A model generated the notes under the pieces. It was not told the DNA's origin. It saw nothing but the letters and a program-made list of their open reading frames with translations, and searched no databases. The position numbers and the translations under genes were made by a program. From assembly GCA_023247345.1 (NCBI GenBank), contig JAHFGR010000004.1, positions 1-22,243 on the forward strand: a DNA stretch of 22,243 nucleotides. Direction: 5' to 3'. The DNA is from Microcaldota archaeon (GTDB lineage: Archaea > Micrarchaeota > Micrarchaeia > Anstonellales > Bilamarchaeaceae). Positions 1 to 7,702 of the stretch are shown here, in pieces (positions within the stretch are counted from its first letter, which is position 1; every line of letters starts with the position of its first letter).

Positions 1-344
1 TTAGATTTGTTGCCAGTAATATTCCATCTTAGTTCTATAGATCCATTATCAGTTTTTGCAATGTTTAGATCACTGGCAAAGGTTATCCTTAGGTAATCAT
101 CAGTAATATCAGGGGCAAAACAGGAATAACATTGTCTGTCCTTGAGGCCGTCTGCTGTTGGAAGAGTAATAGACTTGACACAGATTTCATATGACTTGCA
201 TTTCGCATCGCAGGATTGATTATCATATTTTTGAAAATCAGAACATTTTTTATCAGCCGTATAATCTTCTGGTTTTTGCTGAGGGCAGCCGGCTATAAAA
301 ACAATAATAGCAATTAGCAAAGCAAATGTAAGGCGATTTTTCAT
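1..344 (-). CDS. Cys-containing lipoprotein, 3' end outside the window (partial)
   Basis: Reading the minus strand from an ATG at 344 gives 114 codons with no stop before the window edge, so the C-terminus is missing. The product begins with a basic residue pair, a hydrophobic core and the lipobox FIAGC, with the lipidated Cys at residue 20. It is therefore expected to be exported and anchored in the membrane. The visible mature part has six more cysteines (34, 45, 49, 55, 72, 75), suggesting disulfides or metal binding, and then turns polar and beta-like. I do not recognise a family. The gene is divergent from the Lhr-like helicase with only 80 bp between the start codons. A TATA-like element at 365-372 is centred about 24 nt upstream, so the mRNA is probably leaderless. 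Confidence is good for a real secreted lipoprotein and nil for function. Confidence 0.8.
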   Translation of the reverse strand, partial: MKNRLTFALLIAIIVFIAGCPQQKPEDYTADKKCSDFQKYDNQSCDAKCKSYEICVKSITLPTADGLKDRQCYSCFAPDITDDYLRITFASDLNIAKTDNGSIELRWNITGNKS

Positions 345-364
345 GATAGAAGCTGCGGTTAAAA

Positions 365-372
365 TTATTTAA
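365..372 (-). promoter_or_regulatory. TATA-like box of the lipoprotein gene
   Basis: TTAAATAA on the minus strand is centred about 24 nt from the ATG at 344, the usual archaeal TATA-to-start distance, which implies a leaderless transcript. There is no Shine-Dalgarno sequence in front of the start. Confidence 0.45.
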
Positions 373-392
373 GCTTATCGAATTTAGGACAA

Positions 393-403
393 TAAATAAT
401 AAA
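393..403 (+). promoter_or_regulatory. TATA-like box of the Lhr-like helicase gene
   Basis: TAAATAATAAA is centred about 27 nt upstream of the ATG at 425. There is no Shine-Dalgarno motif between them, which is consistent with a leaderless mRNA. It is AT-rich and imperfect, so only moderately supported. Confidence 0.4.
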
Positions 404-424
404 GCACTGATATGTAATATTAGT

Positions 425-3013
425 ATGACATCAGTAGTCGAACTAATCAAAGAGCGCTTCGGCGAGCTTACAGAAATACAAAAAATAGCTATTCCTAAAA
501 TTCTTAGCGGTGAGCATACACTAGTGCTGGCAGAGACTGGCGCTGGCAAGAGCGAGGCAGTATGGCTTCCGATTTTGGAGAAGATAAAAAACAAGAAAGA
601 AGGAATCCGCGCATTATACATCTCGCCATTGCGAGCATTAGGCAGAGATCAATATACACGCTTCACCTGGTGGTGTGATAAACTTGCAGTCAGCCACGCA
701 GTTCGCAGCGGGGATACGACTCAGGCAGAGCGAGCTAAGCACAGGAAAGAAGCACCACAAATTCTAATTACAACTCCAGAAAGTTTGCAAGCATTGCTTA
801 TTGGACCAATTATGCGAAACCACCTAAGAAATGTTGAATTTGTTATTATTGATGAAGTACATGATATTTTAGATAATAAGCGAGGCTCGCAACTAAGCTT
901 AGCACTCGAGCGATTAGAACTGCTCGCTCCAAATTTTCAGCGCATAGCAATAAGCGCAACTGTTGCAAATGAACAAGAGGCAGCAAAACTAATTTTTGGA
1001 AATCGAAACTATGGGATAGCAGAGGTAGGAAAAGGGCGAAAAATGGATATTTCGGTTGAGTATGTTTCTAAGCAGGAAGAGCGCATTAAAAGATTGAAGG
1101 AATTGTGCGAACAGCATAAAACATTGCTATTTGTTAATACACGAAGCACTGCAGAAGAACTTGGTGCGAGCCTGAAAAAAGCTGGCGCGCCGATTGAAGT
1201 CCATCATGGTTCGCTCTCGAAAGAGGTAAGAATTGCAGCTGAAGATAAATTCAAAAATGGGGAAGTGAAATCACTTTTATCTACGAGTTCGCTAGAACTT
1301 GGCATAGATATTGGAGATGTTGATTTAGTTATTCAATACGGATCGCCACACCAGGTTTTTCGATTGATACAACGCGTTGGGAGAAGCGGGCATAGCTTGC
1401 AAAAAACACCGCGAGGCATTGTATTCGCAACAGACTTTGATGATTATTTGGAAGCAGAGGCAATTGCAACTTTTGCATCCAATGCATGGATAGAAGATAA
1501 ACGGGCTGAGTGCGCAGCTAGCGACGTTATTGCACATCAGATAATTGGATTATGCATGGATATTGGCAAAACCGATGCAAAGACACTGCATAATATACTT
1601 GCAAAATCATTTGCATATAATATTTCTTACGCAACACTAAAAAAAATCTTATTACAGTTGTTTGCAGAAGGAATAATATTTTATGATGAGTTGAATGCAA
1701 GCAACACAGAAGAAAATGCGGATGTAAAAACAAAAACACGCGCCCGCGAGTATTATTATTCGAATTTGACAACAATTCCAAGAGAAAGGCGCTATTTGAT
1801 GAAGGAGGTAGCAAGCAATAAGATAATCGCAAGTCTGGACGAAGGATTTGTCATGAATCTTGAAAACAATGCAAGCTTTTTGGCAAAGGGCTTGCCTTGG
1901 CAGATAATAGATATAACCGAAGATGAAGTACTTGTTGAAACAAGCAGCGCAGTTGATATTGCAATTCCGGATTGGGTCGGAGAAGATATACCTGTAAGCT
2001 ATGAGGTTGCACAGGCTGTTGGAAAACTGCGAACAACAAACAAAAATGTCTTACCAGTTCCTGATGGCAGAACGATCATCATCGAGCTTGTTGAAGATGT
2101 GCTGGTGATTCATGCTTGTTTTGGAAGCAAAATAAATGAAACACTTGCAAGAGTTTTTTCTTATAATCTTTCTAATTTAATTGGCGAGAGCGTGCGGGCT
2201 GTTGCTGACGCATATAGAATTCTAATTAAACTGCCATTTCCTGTAGATGAAAAACATGTGATGCATGCATTCAAGAGTATAAAAAATATTTCAAGCCAGC
2301 TAGAGCAAAGTTTGGAGAATTCTTTTTTACTAAAATTAAAGTTTACCCATGTTGCTAGGCTATTTGGTTTGCTGGAAGAGAATGCAACAATAACACAACG
2401 CTTCTTGCATACGATGCGAAATAATATTGTTTACGAAGAAACACTGCGTACGGTATATTTCCATTATTTTGACGTTGCAGCATCGCAGGATATAATTAAT
2501 AGAATAAACAGGAAAGAAATCGAACTGGTTCTGGATAAGCGTACGGAACTGAGCTATTTTGCAAGACTGGGCATAGAAAAAACATCTGCAAAAGAAGCAG
2601 TAGGTGGTTTTGAACCAAGAAAGGTCATGATAGCCGCGCTAAAAGAGCGAGTATTATCAAAAACATTTGAATTAGAATGCTTAAACTGCAGCGCAACGCG
2701 CTTTATGCACATGGCCAGCGCTCCTGAAAAGATTAGATGTCATAAGTGCAATTCAGAATCATTAACAATAGTTGAAGGACGAACTAAAAAACAAAAGGAA
2801 AGAGAAAATGTAAGCGAACTGGAACATAAAGCCGCCTTAATAAGAAATTATGGAAAGCAAGCGCTAATTGCATTGGCAACTTATGGAATTGGAGCGCATA
2901 CTGCTGAGCGGGTGCTTAAAAAACTTCACCGCAGCGACGATGAGTTTTATTTAGACCTGCTTGACGCGCAGAAAAATTTCATAAAGAATAGAAAATATTG
3001 GAAGTTTGATTAG
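425..3013 (+). CDS. Lhr-like superfamily 2 DEAD/DEAH-box helicase
   Basis: This is a complete 862-residue helicase. Visible motifs in order: Q-like ELTEIQKIAIP (residues 15-25), Walker A ETGAGKS (37-43), Ia ISPLRALG (66-73), Ib TTPES (116-120), II DEVH (143-146) followed by NKRGSQLSLALERL, III SAT (177-179), IV LLFVNTRS (234-241), V around LELGIDIGDVD (290-300) and VI QRVGRSGH (316-323). The RGSQLSL-LERL stretch after motif II is typical of Lhr proteins. The later winged-helix and beta-barrel part is less conserved. A likely zinc site, C752-x2-C755-x16-C772-x2-C775, lies near the C-terminus and is followed by a short helical tail. Lhr enzymes unwind DNA or RNA:DNA hybrids 3'-to-5' and are tied to repair or recombination; archaea carry several subgroups and I cannot assign one. 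The ATG at 425 is supported by a TATA-like box 27 nt upstream. Confidence 0.93.
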   Translation: MTSVVELIKERFGELTEIQKIAIPKILSGEHTLVLAETGAGKSEAVWLPILEKIKNKKEGIRALYISPLRALGRDQYTRFTWWCDKLAVSHAVRSGDTTQAERAKHRKEAPQILITTPESLQALLIGPIMRNHLRNVEFVIIDEVHDILDNKRGSQLSLALERLELLAPNFQRIAISATVANEQEAAKLIFGNRNYGIAEVGKGRKMDISVEYVSKQEERIKRLKELCEQHKTLLFVNTRSTAEELGASLKKAGAPIEVHHGSLSKEVRIAAEDKFKNGEVKSLLSTSSLELGIDIGDVDLVIQYGSPHQVFRLIQRVGRSGHSLQKTPRGIVFATDFDDYLEAEAIATFASNAWIEDKRAECAASDVIAHQIIGLCMDIGKTDAKTLHNILAKSFAYNISYATLKKILLQLFAEGIIFYDELNASNTEENADVKTKTRAREYYYSNLTTIPRERRYLMKEVASNKIIASLDEGFVMNLENNASFLAKGLPWQIIDITEDEVLVETSSAVDIAIPDWVGEDIPVSYEVAQAVGKLRTTNKNVLPVPDGRTIIIELVEDVLVIHACFGSKINETLARVFSYNLSNLIGESVRAVADAYRILIKLPFPVDEKHVMHAFKSIKNISSQLEQSLENSFLLKLKFTHVARLFGLLEENATITQRFLHTMRNNIVYEETLRTVYFHYFDVAASQDIINRINRKEIELVLDKRTELSYFARLGIEKTSAKEAVGGFEPRKVMIAALKERVLSKTFELECLNCSATRFMHMASAPEKIRCHKCNSESLTIVEGRTKKQKERENVSELEHKAALIRNYGKQALIALATYGIGAHTAERVLKKLHRSDDEFYLDLLDAQKNFIKNRKYWKFD

Positions 3014-3022
3014 GTAGGGAGT

Positions 3023-3030
3023 TTTATAAA
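3023..3030 (+). promoter_or_regulatory. TATA box of the Cys-rich secreted protein gene
   Basis: A perfect TTTATAAA is centred 25.5 nt before the ATG at 3052, only 10 bp after the helicase stop. The gene therefore has its own promoter and a probably leaderless mRNA. Confidence 0.65.
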
Positions 3031-3051
3031 TTTTACTTTTGAAATAGCAAT

Positions 3052-4554
3052 ATGAAAAAAATATTGTTATTTTTCGGATTAGTGTTTTTAATTGGATTGG
3101 CCACCGCGGCAACAACGGCAGAATCTACAACTACGACAGATAGCAAAAGCTGTCCAAGCAGTGAAGAACTGGAAAAACAGGCAGCAGCCTGTAAAGAAGC
3201 AGGTTATGGCTACGAATTCTATGAAAAAGAAAACTGTAAATACGTTATTTGCAAGCAATTATCAACCTGCCCAAGTGAAGAAGAAACAAACAAGCAGGCA
3301 ATGAAATGTAAAGATGCTGGTTTGGATTACAAATATTATACTGATGATAACAAATGCACGCAAGTTACTTGCAGCCAAAGCACAGTTTACACTTGCCTGA
3401 CAGAAAAAGAAGTAAACGAGCAAGTAATGAGATGTAAAGAACAGGGATTAGATTATACTTATAAAAAAGACGATAGAGGATGCTCTTTGGTAGAGTGTAG
3501 CAAAAATTCGTTTTGTCCGAAGAATGAAGAATTAGAAAAACAAGTAATGGAATGCAAAAACTACGGTTATAGCTACAAGGAGTATTACGATACAAGTGGT
3601 TGTAAATATATTACATGCCTTAAGGAGGCTACTTCCTGTCCAATAGGCAAAGAGTTAGATGAACAAATTGCTGCATGCAAAAACAGCGGGCTAGACCATT
3701 ATACTTACGTTGATGCAGTCGGGTGTAAATATATAAAATGCGGCGAGCTGACTAGACCCACACCTGCAAAGACATATGAGAACGTGGAATGTAAGAAAAC
3801 TGTAGATGAAAAAGGATGCGTAGATGTTTATTGTAGTGACGGATATAACTTTAATTCTTGTACACAGGAGATGATATGCAAGCAACAGAAAGTCGAGTGT
3901 AAAACATACAAAAATGAAATAGGCTGCTTAGTAAAAGTTTGCACAGATGGTTACGAAGCTAAAGAGTGCCCGAATGAAAAACAAAAGGTCGAGTGTAAGG
4001 CTTATAAAGACGAGAAAACAGGTTGCGAAGTAAAAGAATGTACTGATGGATATAAAGCAAAATACTGCCCGACTGATGTTGAATGCAAAGTTTACAAAGA
4101 TGATAATGGTTGTGCTGTAAAAGAATGCACAGACGGTTATAAGGCAAAAGAATGCCCAACAGAACAAAAAGACAAGAACATTGAATGTAAAGTATATAAG
4201 GATGAAAGCGGTTGCCTAAGAAAAACATGCACAAATGGATTTGTAAGTGATTCATGTGAACAACAAAAAATAAAATGCGAAGTGAGCAAAGACGCAGATG
4301 GCTGCGAAGTCAAGAAATGCGATGATGGTTATGTTGGTAAAAACTGCCCGACAAAAACAGAAAAACAAGTAGAATGCAAAATAATTGAAGAAGGAAGTTG
4401 TAAAATAAAGATATGCACAGATGGTTACGTAGCAAAGGAATGCCCGACAACAGCTACAGAAAAAGAAGTGGCTGCTACGAAAAGCATAATGAGCAAGATA
4501 TTGGAAATATTCAAAGAAAAACAAATGAGCGAACAAAACAAAAAACCAGGTTAA
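3052..4554 (+). CDS. secreted Cys-rich repeat protein (49 Cys, two repeat families)
   Basis: This 500-residue protein starts with an ordinary signal peptide (MKKILLFFGLVFLIGLATA). It then has five repeats of about 40 residues (about 34-230), each with four Cys in the pattern CP-x3-EL-x-(K/E)Q-x3-C-K-x14-C-x4-C. Seven shorter repeats of about 30 residues follow (about 245-470) with the pattern (V/I)EC-K-x-Y-K-D-x2-GC-x4-CTDGY-x4-CP, loosely EGF-like. I count 49 cysteines. A Lys-rich amphipathic tail ends the protein, with no membrane anchor or LPXTG-like signal. The even Cys count in nearly all repeats suggests a disulfide-stabilised extracellular rod or adhesin; metal binding is an alternative. 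I do not recognise the family. It is a single-gene unit: its own TATA box 26 nt upstream and a stem-loop just downstream. Confidence 0.88.
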   Translation: MKKILLFFGLVFLIGLATAATTAESTTTTDSKSCPSSEELEKQAAACKEAGYGYEFYEKENCKYVICKQLSTCPSEEETNKQAMKCKDAGLDYKYYTDDNKCTQVTCSQSTVYTCLTEKEVNEQVMRCKEQGLDYTYKKDDRGCSLVECSKNSFCPKNEELEKQVMECKNYGYSYKEYYDTSGCKYITCLKEATSCPIGKELDEQIAACKNSGLDHYTYVDAVGCKYIKCGELTRPTPAKTYENVECKKTVDEKGCVDVYCSDGYNFNSCTQEMICKQQKVECKTYKNEIGCLVKVCTDGYEAKECPNEKQKVECKAYKDEKTGCEVKECTDGYKAKYCPTDVECKVYKDDNGCAVKECTDGYKAKECPTEQKDKNIECKVYKDESGCLRKTCTNGFVSDSCEQQKIKCEVSKDADGCEVKKCDDGYVGKNCPTKTEKQVECKIIEEGSCKIKICTDGYVAKECPTTATEKEVAATKSIMSKILEIFKEKQMSEQNKKPG

Positions 4555-4562
4555 TCGATTTT

Positions 4563-4604
4563 CGAATTCTGGCGAGTTAAAAAATAAAAAACTCGAAAAA
4601 TTCG
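4563..4604 (+). terminator. stem-loop downstream of the Cys-rich protein gene
   Basis: Two nested stems, CGAATT (4563-4568) with AATTCG (4599-4604) and CGAGTT (4573-4578) with AACTCG (4590-4595), enclose an A-rich loop. The structure starts 9 bp after the stop at 4554. No long T-tract follows on the plus strand, so termination is an inference; it could instead protect the 3' end. The rest of the 196-bp gap up to 4750 holds only the promoter and ribosome-binding site of the next gene. Confidence 0.4.
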
Positions 4605-4692
4605 CTCTAGAAATTAAAGGGCTCAGAAAATTTATCTAATTTCAGCCAGTCGCCCAAAGCTTCTCTTTAGTTGTAAAAAGTATAACGACACC

Positions 4693-4700
4693 TTTTAAAA
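4693..4700 (+). promoter_or_regulatory. TATA-like box of the DUF4139-like gene
   Basis: TTTTAAAA is centred about 54 nt before the ATG at 4751. Initiation about 26 nt downstream would leave a leader of roughly 28 nt that contains the Shine-Dalgarno run at 4739-4744. This gene thus differs from the leaderless genes around it. Confidence 0.45.
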
Positions 4701-4738
4701 TGTTTATCAAGATAACTACATAAAGAACAACTATTTTT

Positions 4739-4744
4739 GGGGGG
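4739..4744 (+). promoter_or_regulatory. G-rich ribosome-binding site
   Basis: A run of six G, extended as GGGGGGATT, lies 6 nt upstream of the ATG at 4751. It resembles the archaeal GGAGGTGAT anti-16S motif and fixes this start. Confidence 0.6.
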
Positions 4745-4750
4745 ATTTGA

Positions 4751-6460
4751 ATGGCAGAAGGAAGTGGAGCACGTGTTATAGCAGCTGATTTTGGAGCTCA
4801 AAAGCAAGTACCAAATAGACTAACTGTTCGTTCTGATGGAATGATGGTTGTAAGACACGAAGATCTTAGACAGAAAACAGTTTTATTAGATTTTCCACCA
4901 ACTGTAGTTCCAAGCATTGTTGGAAGCGCAAGAGGTTTTAATGCTGACGGCACGGAATTAAAAGTAAATGTTCGTACTACCAGCACTTCTGAAAGACCAC
5001 AACAAAAATCAGGAACAGCACCAACTCCATTACTCGAATCATTAGTTGGACAAGACGCAAAAGTCCAGACTCCGACCGGCGAGCTTAGCGGTCGAGTAGT
5101 CGGATTTACTGTTGCAGGCCAAGATCTCATGGCAGTATTAGAAACTAAAGGCGAGGGCGCAGATGTTTCTACAGCTACTTTAGTTAGTCTTAGAGATAGC
5201 AGGATATCAGTAACAATGGGCGGTAAAACTAAAGAACTAGCGCCGCAAAGACAATCTGTAGCATTGGATGCGGATGATTCGGAACTTTCAGCAGTTGAGT
5301 ATATTATGCCAGGTACTAAATGGGGCGTATTGTATAGACTTCATTTATCTGAGGGTAAAGCAATGCTTGATACTTCTATATTCTGGGAAAACCCGTTTGA
5401 TAGGCCAATTTCTGTAAGTGTTACATTTGAAAATTCTGCCAGTTATTCCTGTCAACCTGATCTTAATTTAGCAGCAGATCCACTTAGCAGCGTTAGATTA
5501 GGCGATCGTGCTAGAGCAGCACCTCATGTTGAGAGAACCATAAGTCATGTGCGTAGAGTTGAAGTGGCTGAGATGGCTCCTAGTGCTAGTCCAAGAGGTG
5601 GTGCAGCGCGCCGTATGGCTGTAGCGGCCGCAGGTGCAGTCGCACTTCCGGCTTTCGCTGTTGGCGCTGCTCTGCGTGGCACAGGACCCGCTGAAGTAAA
5701 TGAATTAATGGTTATGGAAGAATTAGATGGCGGTTTCCAAGTAAGTAGCGGAGCAATTCCAATAGTAAGTTACTCTCCAAAAGATGCAGTAAAGGCAGGA
5801 GCGAATGAAAAAGTAACAATTCCCATAGGAACAAGAGAATCTTTTGAAGGCAGATTACTTTTGATAGCCGATATTGATTACGTAGATGCACGGCCAACTG
5901 AAACAGTGCCAATAGAATGCGCCAGATTTAAATCCGGCAAGCAGCAATTGTTACAAGGACAGGCAACAGTTTATCATGAAGGAAGGCAAGTTGGAAGCAC
6001 TGAACTTGAATTTACCAGACCATTTAGCGATGTAACTCTCGCAGTTCGCGAAGCAAGAGAGTTTAGCGTTATGGCACATCAAACTAGGGGTAATGAAACT
6101 GTAAGTAAAGAACTAGTAAGAACTGAAGATGGACGCTGTGCAACAAGAACAACTTATTCGAGAAGTCGGACAGTAGAGTATATGATCAATAATACTGGCA
6201 AGGGCGCTCGGGAAGTTTTAATAGGGCATGCGCAAGCAACAACAGATTCAAAACTAACGTTTGTTGAAGGTGAATCATTAGTTCATGCAAAAAGACAAGA
6301 AAAAACAAAAAACGGTACAAGATTTTCAGTTTTGGCAACAACAGAAATAACAAAAATAGTTGTTAAAGAAGAGTGGCAAGAGGCACAAGTTCAATACATT
6401 GGAAGATTCGCTAACTGGTGGCATAGAAATGCAGAATTACCTAGAGTAAAATCCAGATAA
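4751..6460 (+). CDS. DUF4139-like protein
   Basis: The 569-residue product matches the layout I know for DUF4139 proteins. An N-terminal beta domain carries LDFPPTVVPSIV (46-57) and LLESLVGQDAKVQTPTGELS (about 94-113). A central part carries YIMPGTKWGVLYRLHL (184-199) followed by WENP. The C-terminal part carries ATVYHEGRQVGSTELEF in the position of the family's usual VYRDG-x-VGE segment. Between about residues 275 and 315 there is a GC-rich linker including an Ala-rich hydrophobic stretch (289-309) that could be a membrane segment or only a flexible linker. There is no signal peptide, although many bacterial relatives are exported. The family's function is unknown; a cytoplasmic or membrane-associated structural role is inference. 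The start is fixed by a strong ribosome-binding site. Confidence 0.72.
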   Translation: MAEGSGARVIAADFGAQKQVPNRLTVRSDGMMVVRHEDLRQKTVLLDFPPTVVPSIVGSARGFNADGTELKVNVRTTSTSERPQQKSGTAPTPLLESLVGQDAKVQTPTGELSGRVVGFTVAGQDLMAVLETKGEGADVSTATLVSLRDSRISVTMGGKTKELAPQRQSVALDADDSELSAVEYIMPGTKWGVLYRLHLSEGKAMLDTSIFWENPFDRPISVSVTFENSASYSCQPDLNLAADPLSSVRLGDRARAAPHVERTISHVRRVEVAEMAPSASPRGGAARRMAVAAAGAVALPAFAVGAALRGTGPAEVNELMVMEELDGGFQVSSGAIPIVSYSPKDAVKAGANEKVTIPIGTRESFEGRLLLIADIDYVDARPTETVPIECARFKSGKQQLLQGQATVYHEGRQVGSTELEFTRPFSDVTLAVREAREFSVMAHQTRGNETVSKELVRTEDGRCATRTTYSRSRTVEYMINNTGKGAREVLIGHAQATTDSKLTFVEGESLVHAKRQEKTKNGTRFSVLATTEITKIVVKEEWQEAQVQYIGRFANWWHRNAELPRVKSR

Positions 6461-6465
6461 CCTCA

Positions 6466-6480
6466 TTTTTTATTTCCTTT
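6466..6480 (+). promoter_or_regulatory. T-rich element: TATA-like box for pth2 and possible T-tract terminator
   Basis: TTTTTAT (6466-6472) is centred about 27 nt before the pth2 ATG at 6497. The pyrimidine-rich run that continues to about 6488 could also serve as an archaeal oligo-T terminator for the preceding gene. Both roles are inferred. Confidence 0.35.
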
Positions 6481-6496
6481 CTTTTCTATCTAATTC

Positions 6497-6847
6497 ATGT
6501 ATAAACAAGCGATTGTAATAAGAAACGACTTGGGCATTTCAAAGGGAAAAATAGCCGGGCAAACGAGCCACGCTTCAGTAAGCGCTTATGAAAAAACAAA
6601 AAAATCTAATCCTGAAATTGCGCAGGCATGGTTTAGCGAAGGGCAGAAAAAGATCGTCCTAAAAGTCCAAAGCGAGCAGGAGTTGTTAGATTATTTTAAC
6701 CAATGCAAACGCGCAGGCATACCGTGCGAGCTAATTAGAGATGCGGGCCATACGCAACTCGAACCAGGAACGCTAACATGCTTTGGCGCTGGACCTTGGG
6801 ACGAACAGGCTATTGATAAAATTTTGGGAAAGCTAAAACTGCTTTAG
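6497..6847 (+). CDS. pth2: peptidyl-tRNA hydrolase, archaeal/eukaryotic type (Pth2)
   Basis: The 116-residue protein has the family's full length and signature blocks: YKQAIVIRNDLGISKGKIAGQ at the N-terminus, followed at once by SHASVSAY (the K-G-K-x-A-x-Q-x-S-H-A active-site region). Later come KKIVLKV, IPCELIRDAGHTQLEPGT and FGAGP with invariant D, T and P residues. Pth2 hydrolyses the ester bond of peptidyl-tRNAs released by stalled ribosomes, recycling tRNA in the cytoplasm. It is a single gene with 36 bp to the upstream stop and 48 bp to the next start. No Shine-Dalgarno motif is present and a T-rich TATA-like element lies about 27 nt upstream, so the mRNA is probably leaderless. Identification is secure. 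Confidence 0.96.
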   Translation: MYKQAIVIRNDLGISKGKIAGQTSHASVSAYEKTKKSNPEIAQAWFSEGQKKIVLKVQSEQELLDYFNQCKRAGIPCELIRDAGHTQLEPGTLTCFGAGPWDEQAIDKILGKLKLL

Positions 6848-6865
6848 ATAGCTTAAATCATTACA

Positions 6866-6873
6866 TTTTTAAA
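6866..6873 (+). promoter_or_regulatory. TATA box of the nucleotidyltransferase-like gene
   Basis: TTTTTAAA is centred 26.5 nt before the ATG at 6896, the same distance as at 3052, 9825 and 19339. It implies a leaderless mRNA and supports this ATG. Confidence 0.55.
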
Positions 6874-6895
6874 CTCCTTTAACCATAGTTCTGAT

Positions 6896-7702
6896 ATGAC
6901 ACACACTTCTTTTATATCAAGATATGATACAACTAACTCCAGTAGACGCGGTATTGTTCCGCCTCTATTAGATACCACAAGCGCATTAGCACATATGGGA
7001 GAGATAAGAGGCCCGAGAGATAAAAACGACATTGCAGTTGGAACTGCTATATTAGCTAAAAAACTGATAGAAGCAGAGCCGCAAATTGATGAACATGGAC
7101 TTAGGTATTTAATAAACGGGTCAATGTCAAGAAATCTTCTTCTAGTTTCAGCTGGACTTATTGATTTTGTAAGACCAATAGGAGATATTGATATAATAAT
7201 TGTTGGCAAAAAATTAAGAGAAGCGCTAGCCGGATTGGATGGAAGAGTTGACGAGCTTACAGAATTATACCCGAGATTTTATTTTGATAAACTTTCGTAT
7301 CATGAAAGAATTGCTATCAACCCGCAAATCTGGATGCATGACAAAGAAGGAGCTTGTATTGTAATAGATAGGAAAGAAGATGAAAATACTGATTCATACA
7401 AAATCGAATTTGGGAAACATAAAATTTATGTTGTTGCTCCTTGGATTTTACTTGCTAACCATGTAAACCATGTGCTTGGCGAGCAAGACTATGGGACTTA
7501 TAGTTATTCTGAGTTTCAGATATTGCTAGCTCTGATGCTAAGAATGTTTGATTATCCTACAACTGTGCAATTAGTTGCAAGAACAGTCATGCGCTCTGAT
7601 GAGGATCTCCCAATTATAGAAAGACAAGGCGCGATAAAAACATTCCTTAGCGATGTAGTTGGCGCAATGCAATTATCTGAAAGGTCGGCTGTTTCTTCTT
7701 AA
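6896..7702 (+). CDS. nucleotidyltransferase-fold (Pol beta superfamily) protein
   Basis: The 268-residue protein has a Pol-beta-type core. YLINGSMSRNLLL has the G-S pair at 75-76, and GDIDIIIV follows with the metal-ligand pair D97 and D99. A third acidic candidate, D158, sits in a predicted beta strand (ACIVIDR). The C-terminal half is helical. The spacing between GS and D-x-D (about 20 residues) is longer than in minimal MNT proteins and closer to AbiEii or tRNA-nucleotidyltransferase-like relatives. Substrate and pathway are unknown: toxin-antitoxin, RNA modification and housekeeping roles are all possible, and no antitoxin partner is adjacent. Its last 30 bp overlap, in opposite orientation, the end of the NurA-like gene, so the two are convergent rather than an operon. 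Confidence 0.7.
   Translation: MTHTSFISRYDTTNSSRRGIVPPLLDTTSALAHMGEIRGPRDKNDIAVGTAILAKKLIEAEPQIDEHGLRYLINGSMSRNLLLVSAGLIDFVRPIGDIDIIIVGKKLREALAGLDGRVDELTELYPRFYFDKLSYHERIAINPQIWMHDKEGACIVIDRKEDENTDSYKIEFGKHKIYVVAPWILLANHVNHVLGEQDYGTYSYSEFQILLALMLRMFDYPTTVQLVARTVMRSDEDLPIIERQGAIKTFLSDVVGAMQLSERSAVSS

Noticed and set aside
253..621. Minus-strand frame of 122 codons across the divergent promoter
   Set aside because: It covers the start of the helicase gene and the divergent promoter region in the wrong frame; the lipoprotein frame starting at 344 has a signal peptide, lipobox and promoter instead.
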